A DNA stretch of 64,000 nt from an uncultured Pelagibacteraceae bacterium (GTDB lineage: Bacteria; Pseudomonadota; Alphaproteobacteria; Pelagibacterales; Pelagibacteraceae): contig CACKWP010000004.1 of NCBI GenBank assembly GCA_902603945.1, positions 1 through 64,000 of the forward strand. Direction: 5' to 3'. Positions 9,893 to 19,623 of the stretch are shown here, piece by piece (the first letter of the stretch is position 1; every line of letters starts with the position of its first letter). Position numbers and translations under genes: made by a program. A model generated the notes under the pieces. The model was not told the origin of the DNA. It made no database searches and was given only the letters and a program-made list of their open reading frames with translations.

Positions 9893-11077
9893 TTAACCTT
9901 TATTTAACTGTTTAGAATGAAATTTGATAAAATTTTCAACTTTTTTCTTATTAAAAGTTTTATTTTCTTCAAAAGAAACTTTTTTCATTGAATAGGCTTT
10001 GTTTTTTGTATTCCTTGAGAGAATTGTAATATTCCCTTTATATAAGTTCAAAACTATTTCTCCAGAAACTTGATTTCTTTTTTTATCAATTATCTTTTGA
10101 AGTCTAATTCTTTTTTTTGAAAACCAATATCCATTGTAAACTAATTCAGCATACTCTGGCATAATTTTCTCTTTATCATGGGTTGTTTTTTTATCTAAAG
10201 TCACCGACTCTATCGCTCTATGTGCGATATATAACAAAGTTCCACCTGGTGTTTCGTAAACACCTCTTGATTTAATACCAATAAATCTATTTTCAACAAG
10301 ATCTACTCTTCCAATGCCATTTTTCCCAGCAAGAATATTCAATTTATTTAAAAGTTTATCAGGCCTTAATCTTTTTCCATTTACAGCAATGGGATCACTA
10401 TTTTTAAACGTAATTTTCACTTTTGTTTTTTTATTTGGAGCTTTCTCTGGTGAAATAGTTCTTTGAAAAATAAATTCTGGAGCAGAATTTTTTGGATTTT
10501 CTAAAACCTTACCCTCAGTAGAAGTATGAAAAATATTATCATCAACAGAGAAAGGTGGAGCACCTTTTTTGTCTTTAGGGATTAGAATATTATTTTTTTT
10601 TGCATATTTAATTAAGTCTGCTCTGGATTGTAATTTCCACTCTCTCCAAGGCGCAATAGTTTTAATTTTTTTTCCACCAAAAAAAGCATAACCCAGTTCA
10701 AATCTAACCTGATCATTGCCTTTACCTGTAGCTCCATGAGATACTGCGTAAGCCTTAAATTTTTTTGCAATGGCAATTTGTCTTTTGGCTATTAAAGGTC
10801 TAGCAATTGAAGTACCAAGTAAATAAATACCTTCATAAACAGCATGTGCTCTAATCATGGGAAACACGTAATCTTTTACAAAGATATTTTTTAAATCTTC
10901 GATTATTATTTTTTTCACTCCAAGACGTTTTGCGTTAGCTATAATTTTTTTTCTATCAATTTCTTGACCGATGTCTGAAGTGTAGGCAATTACTTCCGCT
11001 TTATAATTTTCTTGCAACCATCTTAAAATAATTGAAGTATCTAGTCCGCCAGAATAGGCTAATACAATTTTTTTCAT
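9893..11077 (-). CDS. argG: Argininosuccinate synthase
   Basis: LAYSGGLDTSIILRWL, SHGATGKGNDQVRFE. Confidence 0.97.
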   Translation of the reverse strand: MKKIVLAYSGGLDTSIILRWLQENYKAEVIAYTSDIGQEIDRKKIIANAKRLGVKKIIIEDLKNIFVKDYVFPMIRAHAVYEGIYLLGTSIARPLIAKRQIAIAKKFKAYAVSHGATGKGNDQVRFELGYAFFGGKKIKTIAPWREWKLQSRADLIKYAKKNNILIPKDKKGAPPFSVDDNIFHTSTEGKVLENPKNSAPEFIFQRTISPEKAPNKKTKVKITFKNSDPIAVNGKRLRPDKLLNKLNILAGKNGIGRVDLVENRFIGIKSRGVYETPGGTLLYIAHRAIESVTLDKKTTHDKEKIMPEYAELVYNGYWFSKKRIRLQKIIDKKRNQVSGEIVLNLYKGNITILSRNTKNKAYSMKKVSFEENKTFNKKKVENFIKFHSKQLNKG

Positions 11078-11578
11078 TTACCCGCAGGTTTTTTTTGCAG
11101 TGTTATACGCTTTTGTAAAACCCATCATTGAATAATGATCAGTAGTTTCAGCACCTTTGATCGTTCTGGCTTTAACAATAAGATTTGTTGCTCTTTTCAT
11201 TAATTTAATAAAATTCTTTTCTTCTTGGTCATCTAATAACCAAGCGAAATTATTTTGAGAAAAAAAAGAGTATCTTTTTTTTCCTGAGCTAGCAGTAACA
11301 GTTGAGCTTTTATAGTCGTGGCCACTTGTAATACTAACTTCATCTTTAATATTTTCGCCAGGTCTAAAGGTCACAAACAACTTAGATTGCTCCCTTTGAA
11401 TTGCTCCTGGAGCTCTCTTTGTAGGAATAGTTTGAGCAAAGCAAATTTTACCTTTTTCTGTCTCTGCAACAAAACTTTCCCAATTTTTATATTTACCAGT
11501 TGACCTAGGCGCATTTGCAAATGCGTTAGAAGAAAAGATCACAAGAATAATTACAATAAAAAATTTTTTAACCACCAT
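11078..11578 (-). CDS. Invasion-associated locus B (IalB)-like secreted protein
   Basis: Signal peptide; W-x-CFAQTIP...REQSKLFVTFRPGENIKDEVSI...FFSQNNFAWL...MKRATNLIVKARTIKGAETTDHYSMMGFTKAY. Confidence 0.7.
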   Translation of the reverse strand: MVVKKFFIVIILVIFSSNAFANAPRSTGKYKNWESFVAETEKGKICFAQTIPTKRAPGAIQREQSKLFVTFRPGENIKDEVSITSGHDYKSSTVTASSGKKRYSFFSQNNFAWLLDDQEEKNFIKLMKRATNLIVKARTIKGAETTDHYSMMGFTKAYNTAKKTCG

Positions 11579-11619
11579 TATTCGTTTTTATACTAAATTA
11601 ATCTGATTTCAACGTTGGA

Positions 11620-12657
11620 TTAAGGTGATGGATTAGGGTTGTTGTTATGGATTTCATTTACTTTATCCATCATCTCATCTGTAAATTCTATATTTATACT
11701 CTCAACATTCTCTTTTAATTGTTCCATGGTTGTTGCTCCAATAATATTGCTTGTTACAAATGGTCTAGAATTTACAAAAGATTGAGCTAACTGAACCATT
11801 GTCAGATTAAAATCCTGAGCAAGTTTAAAATATTTATCATATGCTTGCATTGCTAAAGGATTTAAATGTCTTTCCCAACCTTTGAAGAGTGCCATTCTTG
11901 AATCTTTAGGCATTTTACCATTCCTATACTTGCCAGATAATCCTCCAGCTGCGAGAGGGTAATAAACAAGTAAACCACATTTCTCCCTAATAGAAATCTC
12001 TGACATACCTATTTCATAAGTTCTGTTTACTAAATTATATGGATTTTGCACCGACATCATCCTTGGAGCACCTTTATTTTTTGATATTTCAAGATACCTA
12101 GATAAACCATAAGGTGTCTCATTAGACATACCAATATGCCTGATCTTCCCGCTTTTTATAAATTTTTCTAATGCATCAAGTATGCTTTCAAAACTATTCC
12201 AATTTCCTTCTTTATTATTGAACAGATAGTCTCTTCTTCCAAAAAAATTAGTTGAACGTTCTGGCCAATGTAATTGGTATAAGTCGATATAATCTGTTTT
12301 TAATCTTTTTAAACTACCATCAATAGCTTCACCAATTTTCTTCTCATCAAAATTATTACCTCCACCTCTTATCCAGTTACATCCTGGCCCAGCAACTTTA
12401 GAAGCTAAAATAATTTTATCTCTATTTTTCCTTTTTTCGAACCAATTGCCGATCATTACCTCAGTTTTACCGTAAGAGTCCGAAGTTGGAGGTACAGAGT
12501 AAATTTCTGCAGTATCAAAAAAATTTATACCTTGTGATACCGCGTAGTCCATCTGCTCAAAAGCATCTTTTTCAGTATTCTGAGTTCCCCATGTCATTGT
12601 GCCGAGGCAAATCAAACTCACATCAATATCTGTGGTTCCAAGTTTTTTAAATTTCAT
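11620..12657 (-). CDS. Aldo/keto reductase (Tas-like)
   Basis: MKFKKLGTTDIDVSLICLGTMTWGTQNTEKDAFEQMDYAVSQGINFFDTAEIYSVPP. Confidence 0.93.
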   Translation of the reverse strand: MKFKKLGTTDIDVSLICLGTMTWGTQNTEKDAFEQMDYAVSQGINFFDTAEIYSVPPTSDSYGKTEVMIGNWFEKRKNRDKIILASKVAGPGCNWIRGGGNNFDEKKIGEAIDGSLKRLKTDYIDLYQLHWPERSTNFFGRRDYLFNNKEGNWNSFESILDALEKFIKSGKIRHIGMSNETPYGLSRYLEISKNKGAPRMMSVQNPYNLVNRTYEIGMSEISIREKCGLLVYYPLAAGGLSGKYRNGKMPKDSRMALFKGWERHLNPLAMQAYDKYFKLAQDFNLTMVQLAQSFVNSRPFVTSNIIGATTMEQLKENVESINIEFTDEMMDKVNEIHNNNPNPSP

Positions 12658-12735
12658 AAAAATTAATATTTATGGCTCTTTTTTAGGTCAATTTTTGACT
12701 ATTGAAAAGTTTTTAAAAAAACATATATATAAAGA

Positions 12736-13488
12736 ATGGAATTTAACAAACAAACATCAACTGTAAGATCATCAGCTTCTGATGCAATTATAGATCAGGG
12801 CTTACGTTCTTATATGCTTAAAGTCTATAACTACATGGCTTCTGGTGTTTTATTGACAGGTTTTATAGCTCTTGCATTTTTTAAAATGGCTGTTGTAACT
12901 TCAAGCGAAGGACAGATTATTGGTTTAACAAACTTTGGAAATACAATTTACGCTTCTGGGCTTAAATGGGTGATCATGTTAGCTCCTCTAGCAGTAGTTT
13001 TTTATATGAGCTTTGGAATTGCAAAAATGTCAGCATCAAAAGCACAAACCACTTTTTGGATTTTCGCAGCACTGATGGGCGCTTCTCTTTCATCAATATT
13101 TTTAATGTACACTGGAACAAGTATAACTAGAGTTTTCTTCATAACTGCTGGAACATTTGGTGCAATGAGTATTTATGGTTACACCACTAAAAGGGATCTG
13201 ACCAAGTTAGGATCTTTTTTAATGATGGGCCTTTTTGGAATTATAATAGCCTCACTTGTTAATATATTTATGAAATCTACAATGATGTACTTTGTAATTT
13301 CTATAATTGGCGTTTTAGTATTCGTAGGCTTAACAGCTTATGACACACAAAAAATAAAGAATATGTATTTAGTAAGCGATAGCGGAGAAATGATCGGTAA
13401 AAAAGCTGTCATGGGAGCGCTAACATTGTACTTAGACTTTATTAATTTATTTATAATGCTTTTAAGACTTTTCGGTCAAAGAAGATAA
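12736..13488 (+). CDS. Bax inhibitor-1/YccA family protein
   Basis: Seven-TM protein; RSYMLKVYNYMASGVLLTG..., LTAYDTQKIKNMY, LTLYLDFINLFIMLLRLFG. Confidence 0.95.
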   Translation: MEFNKQTSTVRSSASDAIIDQGLRSYMLKVYNYMASGVLLTGFIALAFFKMAVVTSSEGQIIGLTNFGNTIYASGLKWVIMLAPLAVVFYMSFGIAKMSASKAQTTFWIFAALMGASLSSIFLMYTGTSITRVFFITAGTFGAMSIYGYTTKRDLTKLGSFLMMGLFGIIIASLVNIFMKSTMMYFVISIIGVLVFVGLTAYDTQKIKNMYLVSDSGEMIGKKAVMGALTLYLDFINLFIMLLRLFGQRR

Positions 13489-13836
13489 TTATTTTACTAA
13501 TCTTAACTTATTCCAACTAGTTTTATCTATTAGCTGATTCAAATTTTCTGATTTTTTTATAACAAGACCATTTTTGTCTTTAATGAGATATTTTTCGTTA
13601 AAATATTTAGGCTTTAAATTTTTTGAAATTCTCAGCACTGGTTTTTCGGATGCTCTTTGATATACATTAAACGATACTTCTTTTATTCCAGCAGTAAACG
13701 AATAATCTTTCCAAGAGCCGTTTGATACCATTTTTGCATATAAATTAAGTATACTTTGTAATTCTTTTTTAATAAAAAATTTTTCTTTTTCTTTTTGTTG
13801 AATAGTATTATTTACTACTAATTTAATTTTACTCAT
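13489..13836 (-). CDS. DUF2794 domain-containing protein
   Basis: FFIKKELQSILNLYAKMVSNGSWKDYSFTAGIKEVSFNVYQRASEKPVLRISKNL. Confidence 0.8.
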   Translation of the reverse strand: MSKIKLVVNNTIQQKEKEKFFIKKELQSILNLYAKMVSNGSWKDYSFTAGIKEVSFNVYQRASEKPVLRISKNLKPKYFNEKYLIKDKNGLVIKKSENLNQLIDKTSWNKLRLVK

Positions 13837-14378
13837 ATTTTATGTTTATTAATTAAAGGCACTTGCATTGCAGTAAATATTATCGTTATAGGCAACATTC
13901 CCCAAACTTTAAAATTTACCCACGTTGTTTCAGGTTGCGTTCGCCAAACAATTTCATTTAATAAAGCTAAAAATATAAAAAAATATGCCCATCTCGAATT
14001 AAGTTTTCCCCATCCTTCTTCATTAAGTTGAAAAGCAGTTTGTAAAAAGAATTTTAAGAAGTTTTTATTAAAAAAGGTTTTACTAATAAGAAGTATGGCT
14101 GCAAATAATAAATTTACTATTGTGGGTTTCATGTAAATAAAGATTGGATTATTAAAATACAAAGTAAGACCCCCAAATAATGAAATCACAATTGCACCCA
14201 CAAGTGGCACATATGGAACTTTTTTTTCTATAAAATACATTATCGTAACGGCGATTAATGTTGAAATGATTAGCGGAGGGATAGCAGCAGATAAGTTGTT
14301 TCCACTTTTATAGTAGATAGTGAAAAAGATTAATAAGGGCCCAAAGTCTGTAATAAATTTTAAAAATGACTTATTCAC
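13833..14378 (-). CDS. yciB: Inner membrane-spanning protein YciB (septation protein A family)
   Basis: DFGPLLIFFTIYYKSG..., LNEIVWRTQPETTWVNFKVWGMLPITIIFTAMQVPLI. Confidence 0.9.
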   Translation of the reverse strand: MNKSFLKFITDFGPLLIFFTIYYKSGNNLSAAIPPLIISTLIAVTIMYFIEKKVPYVPLVGAIVISLFGGLTLYFNNPIFIYMKPTIVNLLFAAILLISKTFFNKNFLKFFLQTAFQLNEEGWGKLNSRWAYFFIFLALLNEIVWRTQPETTWVNFKVWGMLPITIIFTAMQVPLINKHKI

Positions 14379-14454
14379 AAATAGTTTTTAGCACATTATA
14401 AAATTATAATAAATTAGATATTGATTTCTCCAAAAAAATTACTAACTATCTCGA

Positions 14455-14778
14455 ATGGCAATAAGTAACACAGCTAAATTTTCTATAGGTGAGGTCGTGA
14501 AGCATAGACATTTTGATTTTAGAGGAGTGATTTATGATGTTGATTTCGAATTTAACAACTCTGAGGAATGGTATCAATCTATTCCTAAAGAGGTAAGACC
14601 AAGAAAAGATCAACCTTTTTATCATCTATTAGCAGAGAGCAATGACGTAACTTATGAAGCTTATGTATCAGAACAAAACCTTCTTTTAGACCAGTCCAAA
14701 AAACCAGTTAAGCATCCATTAATTGAAGAGATCTTTTCTGGAAAAAAAGGCTCAAGTTATCTTAAAATTTCTAATTAA
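14455..14778 (+). CDS. hspQ: Heat shock protein HspQ
   Basis: AKFSIGEVVKHRHFDFRGVIYDVDFEFNNSEEWYQSIP...RPRKDQPFYHLLAE. Confidence 0.93.
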   Translation: MAISNTAKFSIGEVVKHRHFDFRGVIYDVDFEFNNSEEWYQSIPKEVRPRKDQPFYHLLAESNDVTYEAYVSEQNLLLDQSKKPVKHPLIEEIFSGKKGSSYLKISN

Positions 14779-14851
14779 TTTTAGTTGCCTAAAATTTAAC
14801 AATTTTTATTCAAATCCCCGACACAGAGAAATTGTAATTTTGTAATGTTTA

Positions 14852-14906
14852 GCCCAATTGAGAATATATTTCTTTAGTTATACTCCCTCCTATTTCTCAG
14901 TTGGGC
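14852..14906. other. Long stem-loop (13 bp stem, 29 nt loop) in the hspQ-ccmC intergenic region
   Basis: GCCCAATTGAGAA (14852-14864) pairs with TTCTCAGTTGGGC (14894-14906) with a single G.U; plus-strand loop contains ACTCCCTCCTA. Confidence 0.55.
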
Positions 14907-14955
14907 CTATAATGTATCTTCACATGAAAAAAATATTATAGTAGTTAAGAGTGAA

Positions 14956-15663
14956 ATGATTAAACTTTTAAATTTTAACAATATATTTTTCTGGATAGAG
15001 AAACTCATTAACTTTATCAGCTCGATTTTTTTTGTTTTTCTTTTAGTAGCACTATCATTTGCTTTAATTTTTTCTCCTCCAGATTATTTACAAGGAGATA
15101 GTGTAAGAATTATGTATATCCATGTCCCATCGGCCTGGATTAGTTTAGCTTCATTTACGTTTATAGCTTTGTTGTCAATTTTACATTTTTTATTTAAGAT
15201 TAAAAATTTAAAGCTTGTTATTAAAAGTATTGCTCCAATTGGTTTAATGTTTACATGTTTAGCATTAGTTACAGGTTCAATATGGGGGCAACCGACTTGG
15301 GGAACTTGGTGGGCTTGGGATGCAAGAATAACTTCGATGTCAATCCTAGCTCTTTTTTACATTGTTTTAATTTTAACTTATAAATTTGTATCAGAAGAGG
15401 ACAAAGCTAACAAAATTTCAAGTTTTATTGCTATATTAGGATTAATAAATATACCTATAATTAAATATTCAGTTGAATGGTGGAACACTCTTCATCAACC
15501 AGCGAGTATTAAGTTATCAGGATCAAGCACAATTCATTCATCTATGTTAACACCGTTATTACTTATGTTTTTTGTATTATTGCTGTATTGTGCGTTAATT
15601 TTTCTGATGAAATACAAGACAGAAATCATTAGAATAAAGAAAAAAAACTTGAAAAGATTATGA
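14956..15663 (+). CDS. ccmC: Heme exporter protein CcmC
   Basis: MYIHVPSAWISLASF, GSIWGQPTWGTWWAWDARITS, SVEWWNTLHQPASI. Confidence 0.97.
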   Translation: MIKLLNFNNIFFWIEKLINFISSIFFVFLLVALSFALIFSPPDYLQGDSVRIMYIHVPSAWISLASFTFIALLSILHFLFKIKNLKLVIKSIAPIGLMFTCLALVTGSIWGQPTWGTWWAWDARITSMSILALFYIVLILTYKFVSEEDKANKISSFIAILGLINIPIIKYSVEWWNTLHQPASIKLSGSSTIHSSMLTPLLLMFFVLLLYCALIFLMKYKTEIIRIKKKNLKRL

Positions 15664-15893
15664 TACAAAATTTTTTATTAATGAATGGCTACGGTTTGTT
15701 TGTGTGGTCATCTTTTATAATTACTTTTATTGTGTGCGGTCTAGTTTATTACAAGACTTACAAAACACTTAAAAAGTATGAGAGAGAGTTTGCAAAAGAG
15801 ATTAATGAGCTTTCAGCAGAACAAAAGAAATTAGTTGTCGAAAATTCAAAAATAGCTTCACAAGTCTTATCTTCATATAGCAAAACTATTTAA
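15660..15893 (+). CDS. ccmD: Heme exporter protein CcmD
   Basis: 77 aa, single TM (GYGLFVWSSFIITFIVCGLVYYKTYK), located between ccmC and ccmE. Confidence 0.85.
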   Translation: MIQNFLLMNGYGLFVWSSFIITFIVCGLVYYKTYKTLKKYEREFAKEINELSAEQKKLVVENSKIASQVLSSYSKTI

Positions 15894-15901
15894 AGCAGTT
15901 A

Positions 15902-16330
15902 ATGCTTCAAAAAAAAGTAAAAAAAAGAGCAACTCTTTTACTTGCTTTGACCCTTATTTCGTTACTTGCAATTTTTTTTATTTTAATGGGACTAAACAAA
16001 AATATTTTATATTTTAAATCTCCCACTGACATAAAAACCAACGAAGATATCAATTTTAATAAAAAAATAAGAGTTGGGGGAATGGTAAAAAAAAATTCAT
16101 TAGTAATTGAAGAAAAAGAAATTAAGTTCATAATCACTGATTTTCAAAATGAATTACAAATTAGTTTTAGCGGAACAGTTCCTAATTTATTTTCAGAAGA
16201 AAAAGGTGTTGTAGCAGAGGGAAAACTTCAAGATAAATCATTTTTTATTGCAGACAGAATTCTAGCTAAACATGATGAAAATTATATGCCACCAGAGTTA
16301 AAAAATTTGATGAAAAATAATGTTAAGTAA
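15902..16330 (+). CDS. ccmE: Cytochrome c maturation protein CcmE
   Basis: RVGGMVKKNSL, ITDFQNELQISFSGTVPNLFSEEKGVVAEGKL, AKHDENYMPPEL (heme-binding His). Confidence 0.95.
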   Translation: MLQKKVKKRATLLLALTLISLLAIFFILMGLNKNILYFKSPTDIKTNEDINFNKKIRVGGMVKKNSLVIEEKEIKFIITDFQNELQISFSGTVPNLFSEEKGVVAEGKLQDKSFFIADRILAKHDENYMPPELKNLMKNNVK

Positions 16331-18203
16331 TCTTGGAAATTCTATATTATTTTTATGTGTGATCTTAAGTTTAAGCATTATTTACTTTGCAAATCAGAAC
16401 CTAAAAACGCCCGAGGGCAAGATAAGTAAGATTATCTATCAATTTAGTTTAATTCAAAGTTGTTTAATATTAGTTTGCTTTTTTACTTTGATTGCAGCAT
16501 TTATTGTATCAGATTTTTCTTTAATTAATGTTTACCAAAACTCACACACTTCTAAACCAATTCTTTACAAAATTTCTGGAACATGGGGGAATCATGAAGG
16601 CAGTCTTTTGCTTTGGGCAATAATATTAACAATATTTTCATTTTTATTTTTAGTTTATAATAACAATCATCCAAAAAAATTCAGACTATTAACTTTAATA
16701 GTTCAGAATATTTTAATACTTGGTTTTCTTTTTTTTATTTTATTCAACTCAAATCCTTTTAGTTCTATAGTGCCGGTACCTAATGAAGGTTTAGGACTAA
16801 ATCCAATTTTACAAGATCCTGCATTAGCTATACATCCTCCATTACTTTACATAGGGTTTGTAGGTTCATCTATTTACTTCTCTGCAGCAATAGCATCATT
16901 GATTTCAAATTATTCTTCGAATTCATTTTCTCTCTCAATTAAAAATTGGGTTTTGGTTTCTTGGTGCTTTCAATCATTAGGAATATTAGTAGGCTCTATA
17001 TGGGCTTACTATGAATTAGGTTGGGGAGGATTTTGGTTTTGGGATCCAGTGGAAAACGCTTCGCTACTACCTTGGTTCGCAATGACCGCCTTATTTCATT
17101 CATTAATTGTATTTGAGCGAAGAAATATATTTTATTTCTGGGTTATCATATTGTGTTTAATGACATTCATTCTAAGCGTAATGGGAACTTTTCTAGTTAG
17201 ATCAGGAATATTAAATTCCGTTCATACGTTTGCTAGCGACCCTTCTAGAGGTCTTTATATATTATCGTTTTTAAGCCTAATGATTTTCGTTTCAATTTTT
17301 TTATTATTTAAGAAATATAAAAGGGAAAATTATAATATAAATCAAAATAGCAAAGAAACATTCATACTAATCAATAATTGGTTTATGATGTTCTACTTAG
17401 CAACAGTCTTACTTGGAACAATTTATCCTATTTTTACAGACGCGATAACAAATAATCAAATATCTGTTGGACCACCTTTTTACAACACTATAATTATTCC
17501 TATTGCAGTAATTTTTCTTTTATTTATGGCAGTAGGTCCTAGAGTTAAATGGATAAAAAATAAATTTGAAGATTTAAAAATTTACACTTTTATTTTAATT
17601 GGCTCGCTTTTAATTAATTTTTTAATTACATATTTTTTAGAAAGCTATAGCATTTTATCAAATTTAATTATTATCAGCGCTTTATTTTTAATTAGCTCTT
17701 CTTTAATTGACGGTATAAAAGAATTTAAAAAAAAAAGATTAGATTATGCCAGGATAATTTCCCATGCTTCATTCGGTTTTCTAGTATTATTTATCGGATT
17801 GAACGATGTGTTTTCAATTGAAAAAGACTATAATATTAAACTTGGTGAGACAAAAAAATTCGAAAATTATTCAATTAAGTTTCAAACATTAAACTTAAAA
17901 GAGTTTTCTAATTATAAAGCTGTTGTTGGTGAATTAGAGATCTTAAACACTGATACCAATAAAAAAAATATTTTGAGTCCTGAAATTAGAATATACGACA
18001 ACCCTCAAACTCTTACTTATGAAGCTTCGATAAAAAGTAGTTTTTTAAGGGATTATTATTTAACTATGAGCAACATTGATCGATCAGATTATTATAACAT
18101 TAAATTTCAAAAGAAACCTTTAATGATTTGGATTTGGATTTCAGTAGTTATGATCGTAATTGGAGGATTTTTAAGAATATTTACTAATGCAAAAAGCAAC
18201 TAA
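16320..18203 (+). CDS. ccmF: Heme lyase CcmF/NrfE family subunit
   Basis: SGTWGNHEGSLLLWA, LNPILQDPALAIHPPLLYIGFVG, WAYYELGWGGFWFWDPVENASLLPWF. Confidence 0.97.
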   Translation: MLSNLGNSILFLCVILSLSIIYFANQNLKTPEGKISKIIYQFSLIQSCLILVCFFTLIAAFIVSDFSLINVYQNSHTSKPILYKISGTWGNHEGSLLLWAIILTIFSFLFLVYNNNHPKKFRLLTLIVQNILILGFLFFILFNSNPFSSIVPVPNEGLGLNPILQDPALAIHPPLLYIGFVGSSIYFSAAIASLISNYSSNSFSLSIKNWVLVSWCFQSLGILVGSIWAYYELGWGGFWFWDPVENASLLPWFAMTALFHSLIVFERRNIFYFWVIILCLMTFILSVMGTFLVRSGILNSVHTFASDPSRGLYILSFLSLMIFVSIFLLFKKYKRENYNINQNSKETFILINNWFMMFYLATVLLGTIYPIFTDAITNNQISVGPPFYNTIIIPIAVIFLLFMAVGPRVKWIKNKFEDLKIYTFILIGSLLINFLITYFLESYSILSNLIIISALFLISSSLIDGIKEFKKKRLDYARIISHASFGFLVLFIGLNDVFSIEKDYNIKLGETKKFENYSIKFQTLNLKEFSNYKAVVGELEILNTDTNKKNILSPEIRIYDNPQTLTYEASIKSSFLRDYYLTMSNIDRSDYYNIKFQKKPLMIWIWISVVMIVIGGFLRIFTNAKSN

Positions 18204-18702
18204 AGTACTAATAATATTATTTTTGATATTTGTTATAAGCATATTTTATGTAAGCCTAAATAGGGATACAAGTTATAATACTTCAAGCTTAATTAATAAG
18301 GAATTACCAGAGTTTGAAATCTCTTTCTTTGATGAAAAAAAATTTTACAAAAAGAATGACCTAAAAAAAAATGACTATACTCTCATAAATTTTTGGGCCT
18401 CATGGTGCGCGCCTTGTAGAACTGAACATCCAATTCTAATGAAATTATCGCAAGAAAAAAATTTGAAAATATTTGGTGTAAACTTTAAAGATAAGAAAAT
18501 TCATGCTGATCAATTTCTTAAAGAGTTAGGGAATCCATACGCTTTTATAGGAAAAGATATTAATGGAAAACAATCAGTAAGATTTGGAATTTATGGAATA
18601 CCTGAAAGTATTTTAATTAATAAAAATCTTCTGATTATGAAAAAATTTGTAGGACCCCTCTCTTCCGAAAATTTGAATCAAATTGTAGAGATAATCAATT
18701 AA
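18187..18702 (+). CDS. ccmG: DsbE/CcmG family thiol:disulfide oxidoreductase
   Basis: LINFWASWCAPCRTEHP thioredoxin-like motif; position in the ccm cluster. Confidence 0.93.
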   Translation: MQKATKVLIILFLIFVISIFYVSLNRDTSYNTSSLINKELPEFEISFFDEKKFYKKNDLKKNDYTLINFWASWCAPCRTEHPILMKLSQEKNLKIFGVNFKDKKIHADQFLKELGNPYAFIGKDINGKQSVRFGIYGIPESILINKNLLIMKKFVGPLSSENLNQIVEIIN

Positions 18703-18704
18703 TT

Positions 18705-19064
18705 ATGAAATTTAAATTATTTTTGATTTTGTTTGTTTTATATTCTCAATCTATTTTCTCAGAGGAAAAAAAAATAGATCCAAACTCAATTCATAAAAAT
18801 TTAAGGTGTTTAGTTTGTCAGGGGCAGACTATCTCAGACTCCAATTCTGATTTTGCGCAGACTATAAAATTGGTTGTAAAAGATTTAATAGATGAGGGTA
18901 AAACTGAGGAAGAAATTTATTCGTTTATGTCAGATAAGTACGGAGAGTGGATCGTTTTTAAACCTGAGTTAAATATGCATAATTCTCTTCTGTGGATTTT
19001 GCCTTATATTGTCTTAATTTTTGGTGGTTTTTTCATTTTTAGCTTAATAAAAAAAAGACATTAA
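18705..19064 (+). CDS. ccmH: Cytochrome c-type biogenesis protein CcmH
   Basis: LRCLVCQGQTISDSNSDFAQTIKLVVKDLIDEGKTEEEIYSFMSDKYGEWIVFKP. Confidence 0.95.
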   Translation: MKFKLFLILFVLYSQSIFSEEKKIDPNSIHKNLRCLVCQGQTISDSNSDFAQTIKLVVKDLIDEGKTEEEIYSFMSDKYGEWIVFKPELNMHNSLLWILPYIVLIFGGFFIFSLIKKRH

Positions 19065-19114
19065 AAGACTATTGGAAACTGTACATATTAAACATTTAGT
19101 TGTATTTTTTTGAA

Positions 19115-19618
19115 ATGAAATTCAAAATTATTATAAGCGTATTTACAATGCTGTTTACACTTAATTCTGCAATTGCTGATCAAGGTGACTCTAACGTTTC
19201 ATTTTATGCAGGTACCTTTGATGTAATAGATAAAGAAGGCGATGATCAAACTAGTTTATTTGGAATAGAGCATAAAAATCCAAATTTGTTTAGAGATACA
19301 TTTTTAGGAAAATTTAAGCCCATCTCCGGAGCTTTTATGACAGGTAATAGTTCAATTTATTTATATACAGGTGTTGAAGGTCAGTATGGTATTGGTCCAT
19401 TAAAAATTTTACCAAGTTTTTCTCCGGGTTATTATGAAAAAGGTGATGGAAAAGATTTAGGTGGTGTTTTGGAATTTAAGAGTGAAATAAAAGTGGGTTT
19501 TGACATTTTTGAAAACTCTAAATTAAGTTACAGTTACAGTCATATCTCAAATAATGATTGGGGAGAAACAAATCCAGGAACAGATAATCAACAAATAACT
19601 TTTTCAAAAAATTTTTAA
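19115..19618 (+). CDS. Acyloxyacyl hydrolase / PagL-like outer membrane protein
   Basis: Signal peptide; C-terminal LSYSYSHISNNDWGETNPGTDNQQITFSKNF resembles the PagL His-Ser-Asn active-site region. Confidence 0.65.
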   Translation: MKFKIIISVFTMLFTLNSAIADQGDSNVSFYAGTFDVIDKEGDDQTSLFGIEHKNPNLFRDTFLGKFKPISGAFMTGNSSIYLYTGVEGQYGIGPLKILPSFSPGYYEKGDGKDLGGVLEFKSEIKVGFDIFENSKLSYSYSHISNNDWGETNPGTDNQQITFSKNF

Positions 19619-19623
19619 TAATT

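Noticed and set aside
12658-12735. ybhL-type RNA motif upstream of the Bax inhibitor-1 gene
   Set aside because: A ybhL motif is known upstream of this family in some alphaproteobacteria, but here only a small GTCAA-TTT-TTGAC hairpin and A/T tracts are seen; no convincing structure.
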